In this document: positions 19,456 to 31,227 of the stretch, piece after piece
Layout: each line of letters starts with the position of its first letter
How positions within the stretch are numbered: the stretch's first letter is position 1
Source: Ischnura elegans
Taxonomy: Eukaryota > Arthropoda > Insecta > Odonata > Coenagrionidae
Length of the DNA: 64,000 bases
Direction: 5' to 3'
NCBI RefSeq assembly: GCF_921293095.1
Contig: NW_025791658.1
Coordinates: 992,001-1,056,000 of the forward strand
The notes under the pieces: generated by a model
What the model was told of the DNA's origin: nothing
Databases searched by the model: none
What the model saw: the letters and a program-made list of their open reading frames with translations, nothing else
Made by a program: the position numbers and the translations under genes

Positions 19456-21850
19456 GGCGGCCTTATACGCTGTGTACTATTGTGGAAAACAAAGGATCTC
19501 TGCGAAATTTGTATCGCCGCTATCGCTCTGTGGAAAAATAGGTAGATATCCCGTTTTGACGGTATTTCTTTCTAAGGAACGGGATGAAGGACATTTAAAT
19601 GAAGCTGTCTGTTGTCTACGAGGGATTTGACGGAATATCCACGCGATCCAAGCCTAATCAGTTTTTGTTTTTATTATTATTGGAACAATCGCTAATAATC
19701 AAGACATCCCCACATGCACACCACGCGGCCATAAAAATATCACGTATCAACACAAAATGTAACACCAATCACGCAAAGCGACAACCATATCAACGGCTAT
19801 TTATTCACGTAACATGTCCATTCAAGGGTATAAAAATGTATAAACATTCAACGAGTCGTCTTAGCGATTTTCGCCATTCATTTTATTTATCGAGAAACCG
19901 TTGCTATCATTAATTGCATGAGGAGAGAATGACATTTTAAATAATATCTGTTTTTCAGTCTATTTTCTATATTTTCTTCTTGTGGTCGCACCTACCATAG
20001 TAACACGGTAAACAAAGGATATTTTTTCACGTCGTCTGAGAAAAAAGCACTTCTCCGAATGAATGGACCAAAATATAAGTGTTCTATCTTCTAATAATGC
20101 ATTCACAAAAGTTGTGTGGTTATCCATGCGATGCATTTTCATGTCAATTCACGCACATTCGTTCATTTAGACGTCAACTCGTTTTGGTTGCTGTTCCGTG
20201 TAAACAAGTCCTTAGAGATGAGGGAATTTCAAATGAGGTCTTGTTATTATAGCAACCAAGGTTGTGACGGATCGTGCACTGCCCATCCGCTATGAGCTTA
20301 CTTCGTACTCGTCGCTATAATGGTGGTGGTGCATCAGATATTTTTTTGTTTTAATTAAAATAATTCGACTTCCTTATCTTTACTTTCTCCCTTCTCTCTT
20401 TCGATGCTTCACACTTTCTTTTTCGACTCGAGAAAATCCCGGAATGCATTCCTCATCCAACCCCACTTCTTCACCTAATCGTCCCAAAAATGTGTTTGAA
20501 GAGAAATAGAGGTCCCTAGACATAAATCCTTATGCATAGCGAGCGTAGCATAGAATATAGTACATGGTGTAATCCCTAGAGGGATGATAGTGTTAGCGAT
20601 GAGTCCTTTTGAGCATAGAATTGAGTAGAATATTGAATATTCATATACGCTCTGGACATCACCGTTGAAGAAAAACACAATTTAAAATGATTGGCTGTCC
20701 AAAAACCTCATTATAGTTACATAAATGAAAATTCAAACGGAAGTTATAACGACATGAAAGTATGGTATAGAAATAACTACGAGATATAAGGATGCATAAG
20801 AATTTGAATATAACAACATGCGTCATATCAGAGAGGAGAATATCCTCGGTCATAAATAGGCTGTCTTTTATTAAGCAAGGTTTAAATTTGATGCATAATG
20901 ATTGAAGCCACGTTTACTTTATATTTGAACACACGATTGGAGACCTTCCGTTTTGACGAGAAATGATTTTTGGAAGGCATTCGTATATGGGATTAGAAAC
21001 CGTAAAGAGTGGAGCTTACAATTAGTGCGAGATGTTATCTTTGTGGTTTCTCATTTCTTCTTAAACATTTTAAACATAGCATAAGGAAGGATGTGGAATA
21101 ATGATGAAAGACATCACCATGTCATATCATCATCCTTATAAGTTGATCTTGTTACTTTCGTATAAAAATATTCACTCAAATCTCAAGCAAAGAATTGTTA
21201 CAAAGGACAGTATTGTTTTATTGTTGATATTAACGTAAAACCTTTTAGAAATCCTAATATTCGTTAATTGAATTTCAGAAGGATTTTTTTTATTTTGATC
21301 ACAGCAATCCAGAATCAAATGACTCAATTGTCAATAAGTTAGTATCACGGCGAAGAATTCCTATCTATTGTTGAAGGAGTTTATTTCGTGGCGAGACATT
21401 ATATTTGGACAGTCGGGTATTCTGCTCAGAATTCGCTATTAATATTTTTATTAAATAACATATGAGACTGAAATCCACATCCGAATTCACCATAAGAGCA
21501 CAAAATCAAATAGAGGTTGCCAGGTCAGAAGGGGACTTTAGTCGCCGATTGGACAAAATTCTTGAAAAATCATCGTAGTATGACAATCGAAGAACGCCCG
21601 TATTTCTGATGTGATCAAGATGACGATAGAGGCAATAAATTGTTGATGGCACTAAGAGAATTGTAAAATGCGAAGTGTACTACACGTGGCACAGATGGGT
21701 GGGGGCCCTCCGGGACCCCCTCCTGTTAAAGAGAGCGCGGAACATCGGTGGGACCCACTAGAGCAACACTAACCGCCATTTTGTATCGTTGCCAAGGAAG
21801 CCTGTTGTTTTGTTCCTAGGTATCCAAGCCAAAGGCTAAAAGAGCCTTGC
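19456..21850. other. Diverged duplicated DNA, block 2
   Basis: No gene recognised. Weak ordered similarity to 17370-18500. The stretch around 19700-19760 shares CCACATGCACACCACGCGG with 10702. Near 21780-21830 a short block recurs at 24014-24062, beside MITE-A copy 3. Confidence 0.4.
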
Positions 21851-21854
21851 TTAA

Positions 21855-22530
21855 CACTCTGCGTGCCATTGCCGTAATATTACGTCTAGTTAATCTTACT
21901 GAAGATTGCCGTGGACGTAATATGACGTCTTACTATTAAATTGACTTTCTATGCGTGAAGCCGTAATATTTCGCCCGTGGTACTTTCCAGTTCACTGCTT
22001 AGGGGTTATGTTTTTTTCAAAAATCAACTGCTCGATAGAAAAAGAGTTCACTTAATTTTTACTTGAGGACGAAAAGTCCTCCCTAGCTACCGGCATCCTT
22101 ATCGTAGGCCACTTGGTGTGAAAACTTTTGCGGAAAGAACCGTTCGTTGAGGGTGCAGTGACCCTTTTTGTCATCCGGGATTTATAATGCTTTTCTTGGA
22201 ACAATGCTTTTTTGTGATTTCCATGCCTTAAATAGTTCAAATTGAGCGTTATAATAAACTTATTATGCGTTTTATGGCGGTACATCATATGTTGCAACTT
22301 TTTTTAATTTTTCAAAAACTCAAGGTTGTCATTGTTAAAGTATATATATAAAAATTAGCATTAAAAGTTATTCAAATCATTCGCAATGAAGAGATAAGTC
22401 CATTTTTACTGAAATACTCATCGATATAAATATATTTTTGATGCTAATGTTTTAAAAAAATGTACGAATTTAGTAAAAATGGCTGGATTTGTCACTAGGA
22501 CTTAAAAATTAGCAGCCGGAACTCAAAGTG
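21855..22530 (+). mobile_element. piggyBac-like MITE, copy b (complete)
   Basis: A 676-bp element flanked by TTAA on both sides (21851-21854 and 22531-22534). The left end CACTCTGCGTGCC and the right end (complement CACTTTGAGTTCC) are imperfect inverted repeats. The TTAA target and CACT/CCCT-type ends are the piggyBac signature. The interior has the hairpin GAGGACGAAAAGTCCTC (about 22065-22081) and repeated CCGTAATATT words. No transposase is encoded. Confidence 0.75.
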
Positions 22531-22620
22531 TTAATAATCACCAATAAATTAATTGGATAACCGTGGATAGCTTCTGACTCATCCATTTACACATTCGTAA
22601 CCCATTGAATCCGCTAGTCC

Positions 22621-22880
22621 CAGTGGCGCCGACTCCATGTGGCCTGTGGGGGCCCAAGCCCCCCCAAAAACTCGTTACAGATGTGAGGAAAAAATGTGTC
22701 AGGCTAGTCGATTTTCCCCGGAGTGTCCAGATATCGAGATTCAAGTGATCAGGGTTCTAATTTTGATCATATGACTCTTCTAAAAAGCTTTGAAAACTTA
22801 AAATTCACTACTTATAAAATTTACCGGGGCAAGGTCCTCGGATTGGGCCCCCCAATATTTTTTGTAAGTCGTCACCCCTG
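22621..22880 (+). mobile_element. hAT-like MITE, family C, copy 1
   Basis: A 260-bp element with ends CAGTGGCGCCGAC and GTCGTCACCCCTG (inverted, 10 of 13). It is flanked by the 8-bp duplication GCTAGTCC (22613-22620) and GCTATTCC (22881-22888), 7/8. The second copy is inverted at 26388-26649. Confidence 0.8.
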
Positions 22881-22933
22881 GCTATTCCCCTGTCTTGTTC
22901 TCTCAGAGGAAATCTTTCTGTGGTCTTACGAAG

Positions 22934-23245
22934 CAGAGAGCAGCAGGGGGAAGTTTTTGGGGGATAACCCCCCCCCCAAGAGCTCAGAGAAATTTTTAAG
23001 TATAATCCATTTTACTTAATTAGATTGATATTACTAATACAATAGTGTAAGGATTATAAAAAAATATCCCTCAGAAAGCCTTAAAACTCACCATTTTGAA
23101 CCGTTTATCTTTAAAATTCCGCAATTTATTACTCTCGCACTTACCGCTTATCCTGGTGGGTATTCTAAACCCCCACACACCCCGTTATTAGTTGCACCTA
23201 AACCCCCCCCCCCCTTCTCAGCCTTTATTCCTAGCTGCGCCCCTG
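22934..23245 (+). mobile_element. hAT-like MITE, family B, copy 2
   Basis: A 312-bp relative of 1969-2267: degenerate left end CAGAGAGCAGC, well-preserved right end CTAGCTGCGCCCCTG, flanks TTACGAAG and TTCCGAAG (7/8). A related sequence at 25447-25545 lacks it (empty site). Confidence 0.8.
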
Positions 23246-23363
23246 TTCCGAAGGGGAATGCTGAGGAGATGATCCCTGATCAGGTATTTTCGTTTCGCTG
23301 AGGCACATGAAGGAGAATTCAAAGGAAGGCTTCCAATGATAATTATAATGATTTATAATAATA

Positions 23364-24013
23364 GGGTAGTTTCCTTCATCAAAGAAACCGAAAGGCATTG
23401 ATTGCGATTTGTTACCCACCATTAGTGTATTCATAATACACAAATTATTTGGTTTTTGAAATACCGGTTTAGACGAATGGCAAGGGTCAAATTTTATCCT
23501 CATTTGAAAAGGGCCAGATTGGCGCCCATGCGATGCCACTCCACGTGACGTCACAGGGACCTAGTTTCTATGCGAGAAGATAGGAGTTATACATCGTCTG
23601 AGATTACCAATGCATGCATGAGGCGCAGAGCTCAGGGAAACATGTCTTAAGAATCACCTATTAAAACTGGCAAAGGTCGGAAAGTTTTCTTCGTTTGATA
23701 AGGTATTAATAAACCTTTTTTAAGCCAAGCGTTACCAGACAGCAAGGTACTCAGCTACCCTCCAGCATCCTGCGTCCTATCAGCGCTCAGAGCCTCGATC
23801 AAGGTCACCTCACAAGGCGGGAGGGGGAACCAGAAATACGTCACACGGAGAGATTTCCTTACCCGTCGCGTTTTCGCGGGCTTGAAAATTTTCACTTTTC
23901 ATTTAATCGCGAAAATTAGATATTGTCATTTAAAAATCTAAAAGCGTGAAATACGTACTCCAGGAGTAATAATCTTCCGATATAGGCAATAAAAAAATAA
24001 TAGGAAACCACCC
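23364..24013 (+). mobile_element. MITE-A, copy 3
   Basis: TA-GGGTAGTTTCCTTCATC at the left and GGAAACCACCC-TA at the right. It contains the ACGTGACGTCACAGGG block near 23540. The antisense frame spanning it (23231-23554) is not a gene. Confidence 0.85.
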
Positions 24014-24644
24014 TATTTGTATTGTCGCCAAGGACTGTTGTTTTGTTTTCAGGTATCCAAGAACGAGACTGTGATTGTGTTGGAAGGAAATAGAGAATGT
24101 GCAGGTAAAAGTTCTTGTGTTAATTGCAATGATTTTCAATGCATGTGCATATTATGAGCTGCTTATGAATTAAAAATTGCATTACAGCGTCGACAATCAT
24201 TGTTCCTTGCTACGTAGAAGGTAATTTTAATGTGTTCGTCCAACTAATCATTTCATCGATAGTGTGGCTTGCATTCTTCTACTTCTATATTTAATACGAA
24301 TAAAAGCGAATATATTTGTGAAAATTAGGCTGATATCAACAACATATACTACCACTTGCCCTTGATTCGGATGTGTTGACATATCATTGATGTAGGTGAA
24401 GAAAATCGAGGACCTAATCTTGAGACTTGAGCCTCAATTGAGACACACTTGTGAATTGGGGATGGAGATACACTTTTCGCTGCATTATATTCTTAGCTAT
24501 TATTGTTTTCTGATTTTGATAAAGGACATGATCCAATCTGATGCTATAGGTACCGTAAATTAAAAGTCTTTTACCTCTTCTTCAAATGTGGACACTTGCA
24601 GAAATGACTTGCAGAAATGTGACGATGAAATTTAAGCTATTAAA
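24014..24644. other. No recognisable feature
   Basis: AT-rich DNA between MITE-A copy 3 and repeat D. Only the first 50 bp have a partner (21781-21830). Confidence 0.5.
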
Positions 24645-25343
24645 TAAGAGAGAGAACGTGGTATTTTTTGCGATATGTAGTATCACCCGACGTTTATAAA
24701 TTAATTTTCAATGGTTATATCTGACTAGCCATTAGCCTGATATTTTATATTGGTATGGGAAGAACTTCAGTTCAAGGATGAACATAAGTGATCTTTTTCA
24801 AACTGGGACAAATAACTCTCACCAAAACATTAAAATCATTGTGACCTTCGGATTTTTATCATGGTAGTTTCGCACATTTTACTTAATTCTAGCAAAATAT
24901 TTATATAGATTATTCAATCTGTCTGTAAGAATACAATACGAGCTAATAACTAATTCACTACGAACTATATAGTATATCGTATAACTTAAATCAGGTTTAA
25001 AATCTCATAATGTACAACAAATTACGGAATGAATCAATAACACTTTCCTTAGCATTAATTCTGACGAATATAATTCATCAATAACGGCCGTCTCCTCTTC
25101 GAATGCTTTATTTTCTGTTTTCTTTCCTCCTATCCCACTTCGTTGCTGCTTCGTCTTCCTCTTTTTCTAACCAGCTTTTAACCAACTTGCGTTCACACAC
25201 GCATGAACTACCGCCAACCATGGTCGGAAAACGGTGGTCAGAATCCCAACCACGGTTAACGGGAACTTGCGTTCACACCTCGTTTTGTAACCATGGTCGG
25301 GGCTAACCGGCGTAAAAAGAACGTAGTGTGAACGGGGCATTAA
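24645..25343 (+). repeat. Repeat D copy 1 (PIF/Harbinger-like MITE?)
   Basis: About 660 bp are repeated in inverse orientation at 54900-55590. The right end has nested inverted words around AACCATGGTCGG and GCGTTCACAC, and ends GTAGTGTGAACGGGGCATTAA. Read backwards, this gives a GCCCCGTTCACACTACG terminus next to TTAA/TTA. Such ends resemble PIF/Harbinger elements (TWA targets). The left terminus was not defined. Confidence 0.5.
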
Positions 25344-25446
25344 GGGCCTTTCTTAATGGCCATTAATAAATTAGTTAGATGAACGTGGACGTCTTTTGAC
25401 CGTCACCATATGCATAGGCCATCTAATCAGCCTGTCGAATCTATTT

Positions 25447-25545
25447 TTCTCTCAGAAGAAATCTTTCTGTGGTATTCCGTGGTGGATGTTAAGGAGATAA
25501 TCCGATATCAGGTATTGCCATTTCGTTGAGGCATATGAACGAGAA
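25447..25545 (+). repeat. Uninterrupted copy of the MITE-B insertion site
   Basis: Matches the sequences on both sides of the MITE at 22934-23245 (CTCTCAGAAGAAATCTTTCTGTGG, then GATATCAGGTATT and GAGGCATATGAA) with only TATTCCGTGGTGG in between. It is a paralogous empty site. Confidence 0.65.
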
Positions 25546-25576
25546 TGCATTAGGAACTATTAAGAACTATGCCGTT

Positions 25577-25700
25577 TTCGGTAATACGTGGACACCCACG
25601 AGCCCCACTTGGGGTCGGTGAAAACTGGAAAGGTTGGTACTCGAAGCAAACTGCCTTCTCTGTTTGTACGGCGCAAAGAGTGTGTCTTAATGTCGGCGTC
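25577..25700 (+). repeat. SINE-like body, third copy
   Basis: Shares ATACGTGGACACCCACGAG and GGGTCGGTGAAAAC with 7850-7960 and 8330-8440. Confidence 0.5.
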
Positions 25701-25748
25701 AAAATTATGTGCAATATATGCCCTAAGAAACAGCCTTTTAACTAGGTT

Positions 25749-25815
25749 TGGTATGTAGCCAGGTGGTTAAGATATGAGTTACGGCCGATAGACTCAGGTA
25801 CGATTCTCGGAGTCG
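25749..25815 (+). repeat. tRNA-like SINE head
   Basis: TAGCCAGGTGGTTAAG resembles an A box, and GGTACGATTCTCGG a weak B box. No complete cloverleaf, and followed by T-rich DNA. A second tRNA-headed repeat, similar at its start to 6912. Confidence 0.4.
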
Positions 25816-26387
25816 ACATTTTTTTCACAATTTGTTTCTACTATTCATTTCATAGAAGCCTGCTATTCAACATCATTTTTATGATTTTCACATAAAATTT
25901 TGTTTTTTTGCCTTGATATATTTTGTTAGCAATACGGAAGAGTCCGCTGTTTTCTTAAGTCAGTGCACGGGAGAGAACCAGCCTCCTAGCATCACAAAAT
26001 CCAACGAAATTGTAACATGACGTTATATTACTTGCCGTGAGATCGCCGAAGACGTTTAATATATTGTGCGTTCTTCACGTCCCATCACGAGATTAAATTG
26101 TCAATCGTAAGAAAATATAACTGGACGGATTCGCCTTTTTACGAAAGAAAGTAAAACTTCTGGCAGTGGATTTTTTAAAAATATACCATGAGCTGCACAT
26201 TTATTCATGTAGTATTAAAAATTTGGCATCACCATCACCGGTCAACAATCCTAAGATTGTTTTGACGCGGCTCACCACTCGTTTGTTTTATCAGCTAATA
26301 ATTTCACACCTACGTACGTATATCTTCTCTTTCACATCCATCTAACCTTTTCCATTCTTGTCAACTTCTTTTCACATGACAATTGTA
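25816..26387. other. No recognisable feature
   Basis: AT-rich, with no coding motif or repeat partner noticed. Confidence 0.5.
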
Positions 26388-26649
26388 CAGGGATACCGAC
26401 TTTGAAAAAATATTGGGGGGGCCCAAACCGGGGATCTTGCCCCGGGAAATTATATAAGTAGTGAGTTTCAAGTTTTTTAAGCATTTTAGAAGAGTCATAT
26501 GATCAGCATTGGAAACTCTGATAACTCGAATCTTGGTATCGGGACACTCCGGGGAAAATCGACAAGCCTGACACATTTTTTCCTCACACCCATAACGAAT
26601 TTTTGGGGGGGCTCGGGCCCCCTCAGACTACGTGGAGTCGGCGCCACTG
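26388..26649 (-). mobile_element. hAT-like MITE, family C, copy 2
   Basis: Inverse copy of 22621-22880. Its ends are CAGGGATACCGAC and GTCGGCGCCACTG, flanked by CAATTGTA and CCATTGTC (6/8 after decay). Its right edge abuts the RTE-like LINE fragment, so it probably inserted into that LINE. Confidence 0.75.
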
Positions 26650-27182
26650 CCATTGTCTTCCTCAGGCCATTATGTCTCAAGATTTATCATATGAGGGTGT
26701 TCCGTCTTCTTATTAGCATTTTCATGAGGCTTCTTTACTTTCTCCCTTTTCTTAGGACTTCCTCGTTACTAAGTCATTCTATCCATTTGATTTTCATCAT
26801 TCTCATGAATAGAACCACATTTAGAAGGCCTCTATCCTTGCTTTCTCCGCTGCGGTCATTGTCCATGCCTCACTTTCGTATAGGAGCATACTTTAGATGT
26901 AGGTTCTTATAATTGTTTTTTTACTTCCATATTTTATAAGTTTCCCGCTGTTAGCAGGTCTCTCTTTTGGTGGAATGCTCTCTACGCCTGTGCTATTCTG
27001 CTGATTCTCCCGTCAATAGTTATCTTGCTTCCCAAATAACAGAATTCATCCACCTCCTCCATCAGTTTTTGCTTCCTTATTTTAGTGTTAGTCTTGACTT
27101 CTTCTCTTCTACATACCTCGTGGTAATTCTCCTGGAAAGCTGTTGCGCTAAATATATAACGCGAGATGGAAATGTTATTCAA
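26650..27182 (-). pseudogene. RTE-like LINE reverse transcriptase, C-terminal relic
   Basis: Read on the minus strand through several stops and shifts: MEEVDEFCYLGSKITIDGR, RIAQA, AFHQKRDLLTAGNL, EVKKQL, then in another frame FMRMMKIKWIE and LSNEEVLRK, ending ILRHNGLRKTMA. The order and spacing are those of the region after the RT palm in RTE-like endonuclease-reverse transcriptases found in many arthropod genomes. The catalytic palm is not present. Several stop codons show it is long dead. Confidence 0.75.
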
Positions 27183-27295
27183 ATTTCCTTCCTAAAGATT
27201 CTACAGAAAATAATACAACTCCATTTCCGTACTGCTGCGAAAGTGCAACCGCTCAAATTCGTTGTGATATTTTTTAATTCGACTTTATAAAATAC

Positions 27296-27640
27296 CCCGC
27301 AAGCCGAATCAATAGGATAAGTCTTAGTTATTACTTTTGCGTCGCGTCTATTTTTGCGTAAGGCAACGTTTCCCGACAGATGCTGGTAGCTTTCTCAAAG
27401 GAAAGCCTACCCAAAAATTGACGCGGCGACAATACCTCAAAGTTTATATTTAGCGTAATGCATCAACAGAGGTTTTGGTAGGGGTGTTAGAACACCAGCC
27501 TTTTACACGTAAAAAAGTAAATACTCTAACGAAATGACGCAAACCATTTTTTTAAGCCTTTTTATTGATAAGGGGAAAAATGAATTCGCATATCTATCTA
27601 TGTATATAATTCCTATCCTTTCGCTTTCTGATGTCATTGT
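27296..27640 (-). repeat. LINE 3' tails with a Penelope fragment between
   Basis: TACCCCGCAAGCC at about 27292 and TGTTAGAACACCAGCC at about 27488 are pieces of the CR1-like 3' UTR. 27365-27437 (GGCAACGTTTCCCGACAGATG) is a short Penelope family 1 pseudo-LTR fragment. 27570-27640 repeats the GAATTCGCATATCTATC end of the LINE coding region. Confidence 0.6.
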
Positions 27641-27824
27641 TGGATTTGAATCTCATTTCTATCGCAAACACTTTTACGTATGGCATTCTCAATCGTCATT
27701 TGTTTCTTTTTCTACGAATTATTTCTTCTGTAGTACTCTAAATGAAGAGATGTGGGCTGAAAAGGTGACAGATGAATTTTGCTTTCTCTTGAACTATTAT
27801 TCTTTCGTTATGCAAAACTGGCGT

Positions 27825-28052
27825 GTGGCAGGGGGTGTTAGGACACCAGCCGTTTACACAAACAAAGAAAATGCTGTAGCGAAAATGCGAATAGCCTTAA
27901 TTAAAATACTTAATGGTTCGTGAGAAAAATGAATTCGCATATCTATCCGTTCTGAAAAACATCTCTCTTAATTTATTGCGTCTTTCAGACCTGGAAATAT
28001 AGTGTGGCTCTAATATTATGTTTTCCGTGTCGCTCTTAAAGATATCCATTTT
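27825..28052 (-). pseudogene. CR1-like LINE, 3' portion (left of inserted element)
   Basis: The minus strand encodes KMDIFKSDTENIILEPHY, then SERRNKLREMFFRTD, followed by the 3' UTR GTGTGGCAGGGGGTGTTAGG. It continues at 30728-30985 on the other side of a 2.7-kb insertion. Confidence 0.8.
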
Positions 28053-30727
28053 CAATAGGGAAATTGCATACTTTTTATGAACAGTATGCTGATATACTAC
28101 AGTAAACACTTAGTACAGCAATATACTTTTTTCCGCTTAAAATTCAGTTTATACCCTAGAAAATGACTCCCAAAAGTCGCCCGAGTTTCGCGGGCTAAAA
28201 AATACCGCCCCCACTAATCTTTGGCTGTGACGTCATAGTTCAGTACGAGTCCAAGATCCAAGCCCAGTAACTGCAGGTTTGGAAGAGCCACGTTGCGTTT
28301 AAAGGAGAACATGGGTGAAATAAGGAAAAATTACAAGTGGTGCATTGTTCCTCTGTGCAATAACACCCCAGAAAAAAATTTCGTCTGCATTCCCACGAAG
28401 GAAATTAAAAGAAAAGCCTCGATGCATGCCGTCTGTCGGGATGAACGTTACGGAAAAATAACAGTATAATAAACGGAATGATAAACCCGTGTGCTATGTG
28501 AGCGAAAATAACTTTAATATAAATAATATTTCCATATTTCATTGACTGAATAACTTGAAACATAGATTATTCGATAATTCGGCCGCCGTAGAATAAAAAC
28601 TCAACTTCCGAACAAAAATCGAGATAGGTGTTTCTCGATGGTTACGATCGTTACGATGGACTCAAATTATTAAGGCACTTGTCAAATTTCAGTTACGGAA
28701 GGACATAGAAAATTCCATGATGTTTAAAATCAAGGGAGGAAATATGAAAATATAGAGCAACGTTGATCCTCATGCATTCGAGTGCCAGCCAAGAAGACAG
28801 CGTTTTCTTCTACTGTCGGCGTCAAAATGATGTGCCGCTGTACTTGGCAAATTTATATCCTGGCTTCACTACATGCTATAATAATGAACTATACGTCATT
28901 TTAAAGGAAATTTTATCCTAAATTCTGATTTATTTTATTACAAAAAAATTGAAAAATGTAGACACGGTCAGTGCAATAAATGACTCCGCGCACCGAAAAA
29001 TTAGCCGTTTTGTCAACTTCATGAACTTTGCAACTCAACCTAAGGAAAACTACTACGTTTACAGCATTCATCTTCCACATTAATTTACACTCATTAGTGC
29101 GGATTAATAAAATGGCTTTTGGGTATTTTTCGAACTTATATTTTGTTATAAATTAATGAAAATATTTAAACATTATCTTGTCCCATGGTTTACCCCGAAA
29201 GATAAAGGAAGTTGTAGATGGAAAAAGAATGGAATCCAGAGGTGGTCACAAAAAATGAATCGCAGCATTCTTTGATTTTATTCTACGCCGTTGCTTGCTT
29301 TTCAAAAAAAAAGTTGAGTCACAAGAGGAATGTTCCGCTGCCTTTGATTAGGAAACTATGGAGATAAGAATGGACATGTGTGGATCAGCAATTTCCATTT
29401 AGTTGGTTGTCAGGATAAACCAAGGATCCATTTAAAGGTTGTCAGGCCATCGTATAAAGATAGGACTGATGTGCACCACAGGGGAAATGGTGTGTTTGAG
29501 GGAAAGTCAAACCCAAAGTTGCCCAAAAAATGCGCAGTTTTATGTTGCTCTTTCCCCAGTTAAAACCAAATAGAAATTGGATTGGGATGATATTTTCACC
29601 ACGGGTTCCAGTGATAGTGAGAGTGCAGGTGATCACGGTCATCGTCGAAAGTCATCCCTCTAGGATTTCCGATACGGAATTTTTAAGTGACAACCGATCG
29701 CAATGACGATGAGCTCGCCTTTAGAGTAGGTTGCAGATATATCGTGAGAAAAGCTCCCAAAATGTATTAAAGACTCTGTTTAGAAAATATGCACATTTTA
29801 ATGCTAATTTAGGAAGTATTTCATTTCAAAAGTAACTTATTAACACCTGAAGACGTTGTGTTTATTATATTGATCGAAGTGCGATTGACCGATTCTTTCT
29901 GCAGAATAGGAAGCGGCTTCGGGGTTTTTAGTCACAAGATGGTAGATTGTGTTGGAAGTTCGTCTAGGTATATTATCGCTACTTAATTGAAACATTGATA
30001 GTCTGGCTTCCTCAGAGCTTACTGTCGCCCTCCAGGCAAGGTATTTTTAAGTTTAAAGTATCATCGACAGCTTCGAGGTGGAAATAAGTTCACCATAAGA
30101 CTCTACCGGACTGCCAAAAGAATACACATTTCACATGAGTATACGCTTTCGCCAATATTATACGCAAGTCTCACTTTGTTATGAACTATAAAACATTACA
30201 GATGCACATCAGCTACCTTTCCATTTCTCGGCATCGACTTTCCGAGCCGACGAAGTCTACAGTTTCACTAAAATACCCTGTTATCATGATGGAATCAGTA
30301 ACAGGAAGCTTGCTAGAATCAGCGTAAGAATAACCATATGCCTTCATCTTTACGCAATCTATCGCTTTCGATGGAGGAGAAATAGATCAAATAATAGCCC
30401 TGAAGTCACAATGAACAACTCCGATACGTCTGCACTTCAATAAATGAATCATAACCACGCCGTCGCATGTATTCAATTATGCAACCTATACTATGGCCGT
30501 GCCGCCGTGCCTCGTACTGAACTATGACGTCACTTTTCTACCAGCCAATCATCGGGCGTTTTCGCTTCTCACTTGAATTTGAAAATTTTCGTGAACTTTG
30601 ATGCATTAAATATCGCAAACCACGTCATAAAATAATAAAAAAACTTTCACCGAGGTATGCAAACATATATTTTTATATAATTTTGGGGCTATTGATTATA
30701 TCTGAAATATATGCAAGTTCCCTATTG
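28053..30727 (+). mobile_element. 2.7-kb TIR element with THAP-like remnant, inserted in a LINE
   Basis: The ends are inverted repeats CAATAGGGAAATTGCATA (left) and the complement of CAATAGGGAACTTGCATA (right). A second inverted pair containing TGACGTCATAGTTCAGTACG lies inside, about 160-190 bp from each end. Flanking LINE halves would rejoin as CAATTG, as in the copy at 11311, so the insertion duplicated about 2 bp (AT). The interior has one THAP-like ORF (28311). THAP domains are typical of P-superfamily transposases, but the short duplication is not. The classification is open. Confidence 0.65.
28311..28469 (+). pseudogene. THAP-type zinc-finger fragment
   Basis: A 52-codon frame starting MGEIRKNYKWCIVPLC. 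It has the C-x4-C pair inside W-C-x-V-P-x-C and the downstream F-V-C-I-P and A-V-C-R-D positions of a THAP DNA-binding domain. In another frame right after the stop (about 28486-28515), VCYVSENNF looks like a decayed CYxCEDHF, which should supply the third Cys and the His. THAP domains at the N-terminus bind transposon ends in P-like transposases. No recognisable catalytic domain follows, so the element is non-autonomous. Confidence 0.6.
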
Positions 30728-30985
30728 TTCAAGAAATCTAAGCCTAGCGCGAAGCCTCCGAGTCTCCAGCGGCTCCCAGCCTAATTCGCTTAACATATGG
30801 GCAACGCTGTCTCTCCGCCCGTAGCAGTTTTTTTGACGAACCGCGCAGCCTTCCTTTGTATTTTATTCAGTTCGCGGATTAAGTCTTTCTGCACCGTATC
30901 CCATGTGATATCGCTGCATATTCTAGGTGCGGTCGGACGAGTGCGAAATAGCACCTTTCTTTTATTTTCTCATCCCAAAAATCTT
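30728..30985 (-). pseudogene. CR1-like LINE, 5' side of the interrupted copy
   Basis: Complement of the LIRELNKIQRKAARFV to FLEQ region, identical in order to 11320-11540. It joins logically to 28052. Frame disrupted. Confidence 0.75.
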
Positions 30986-31227
30986 TCAGTTTTGTTCACT
31001 GCTGTATAGTTTAACCAGTTGAAGAGTGTCCTCAAATATACAGCACCATCTTGCATACACTGGTGTTGCTTCACTGAAAATCAGGCGGGCGTGTGCACAA
31101 GTATTAAACTATTAAAGTTTCTGGTGGTCACGCAAAGCCGTTGGCCATTGTAGGTAAGCTAGCGGGAAGAGGCCACTTTTCTCATGGGTTTTTTATAGCT
31201 AAATTTTCGTATCAAATTTCTTCAGAT

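Noticed and set aside
27534..27923. 129-codon plus-strand frame as a gene
   Set aside because: It crosses two antisense LINE 3' tails, which explain the openness. No motif.
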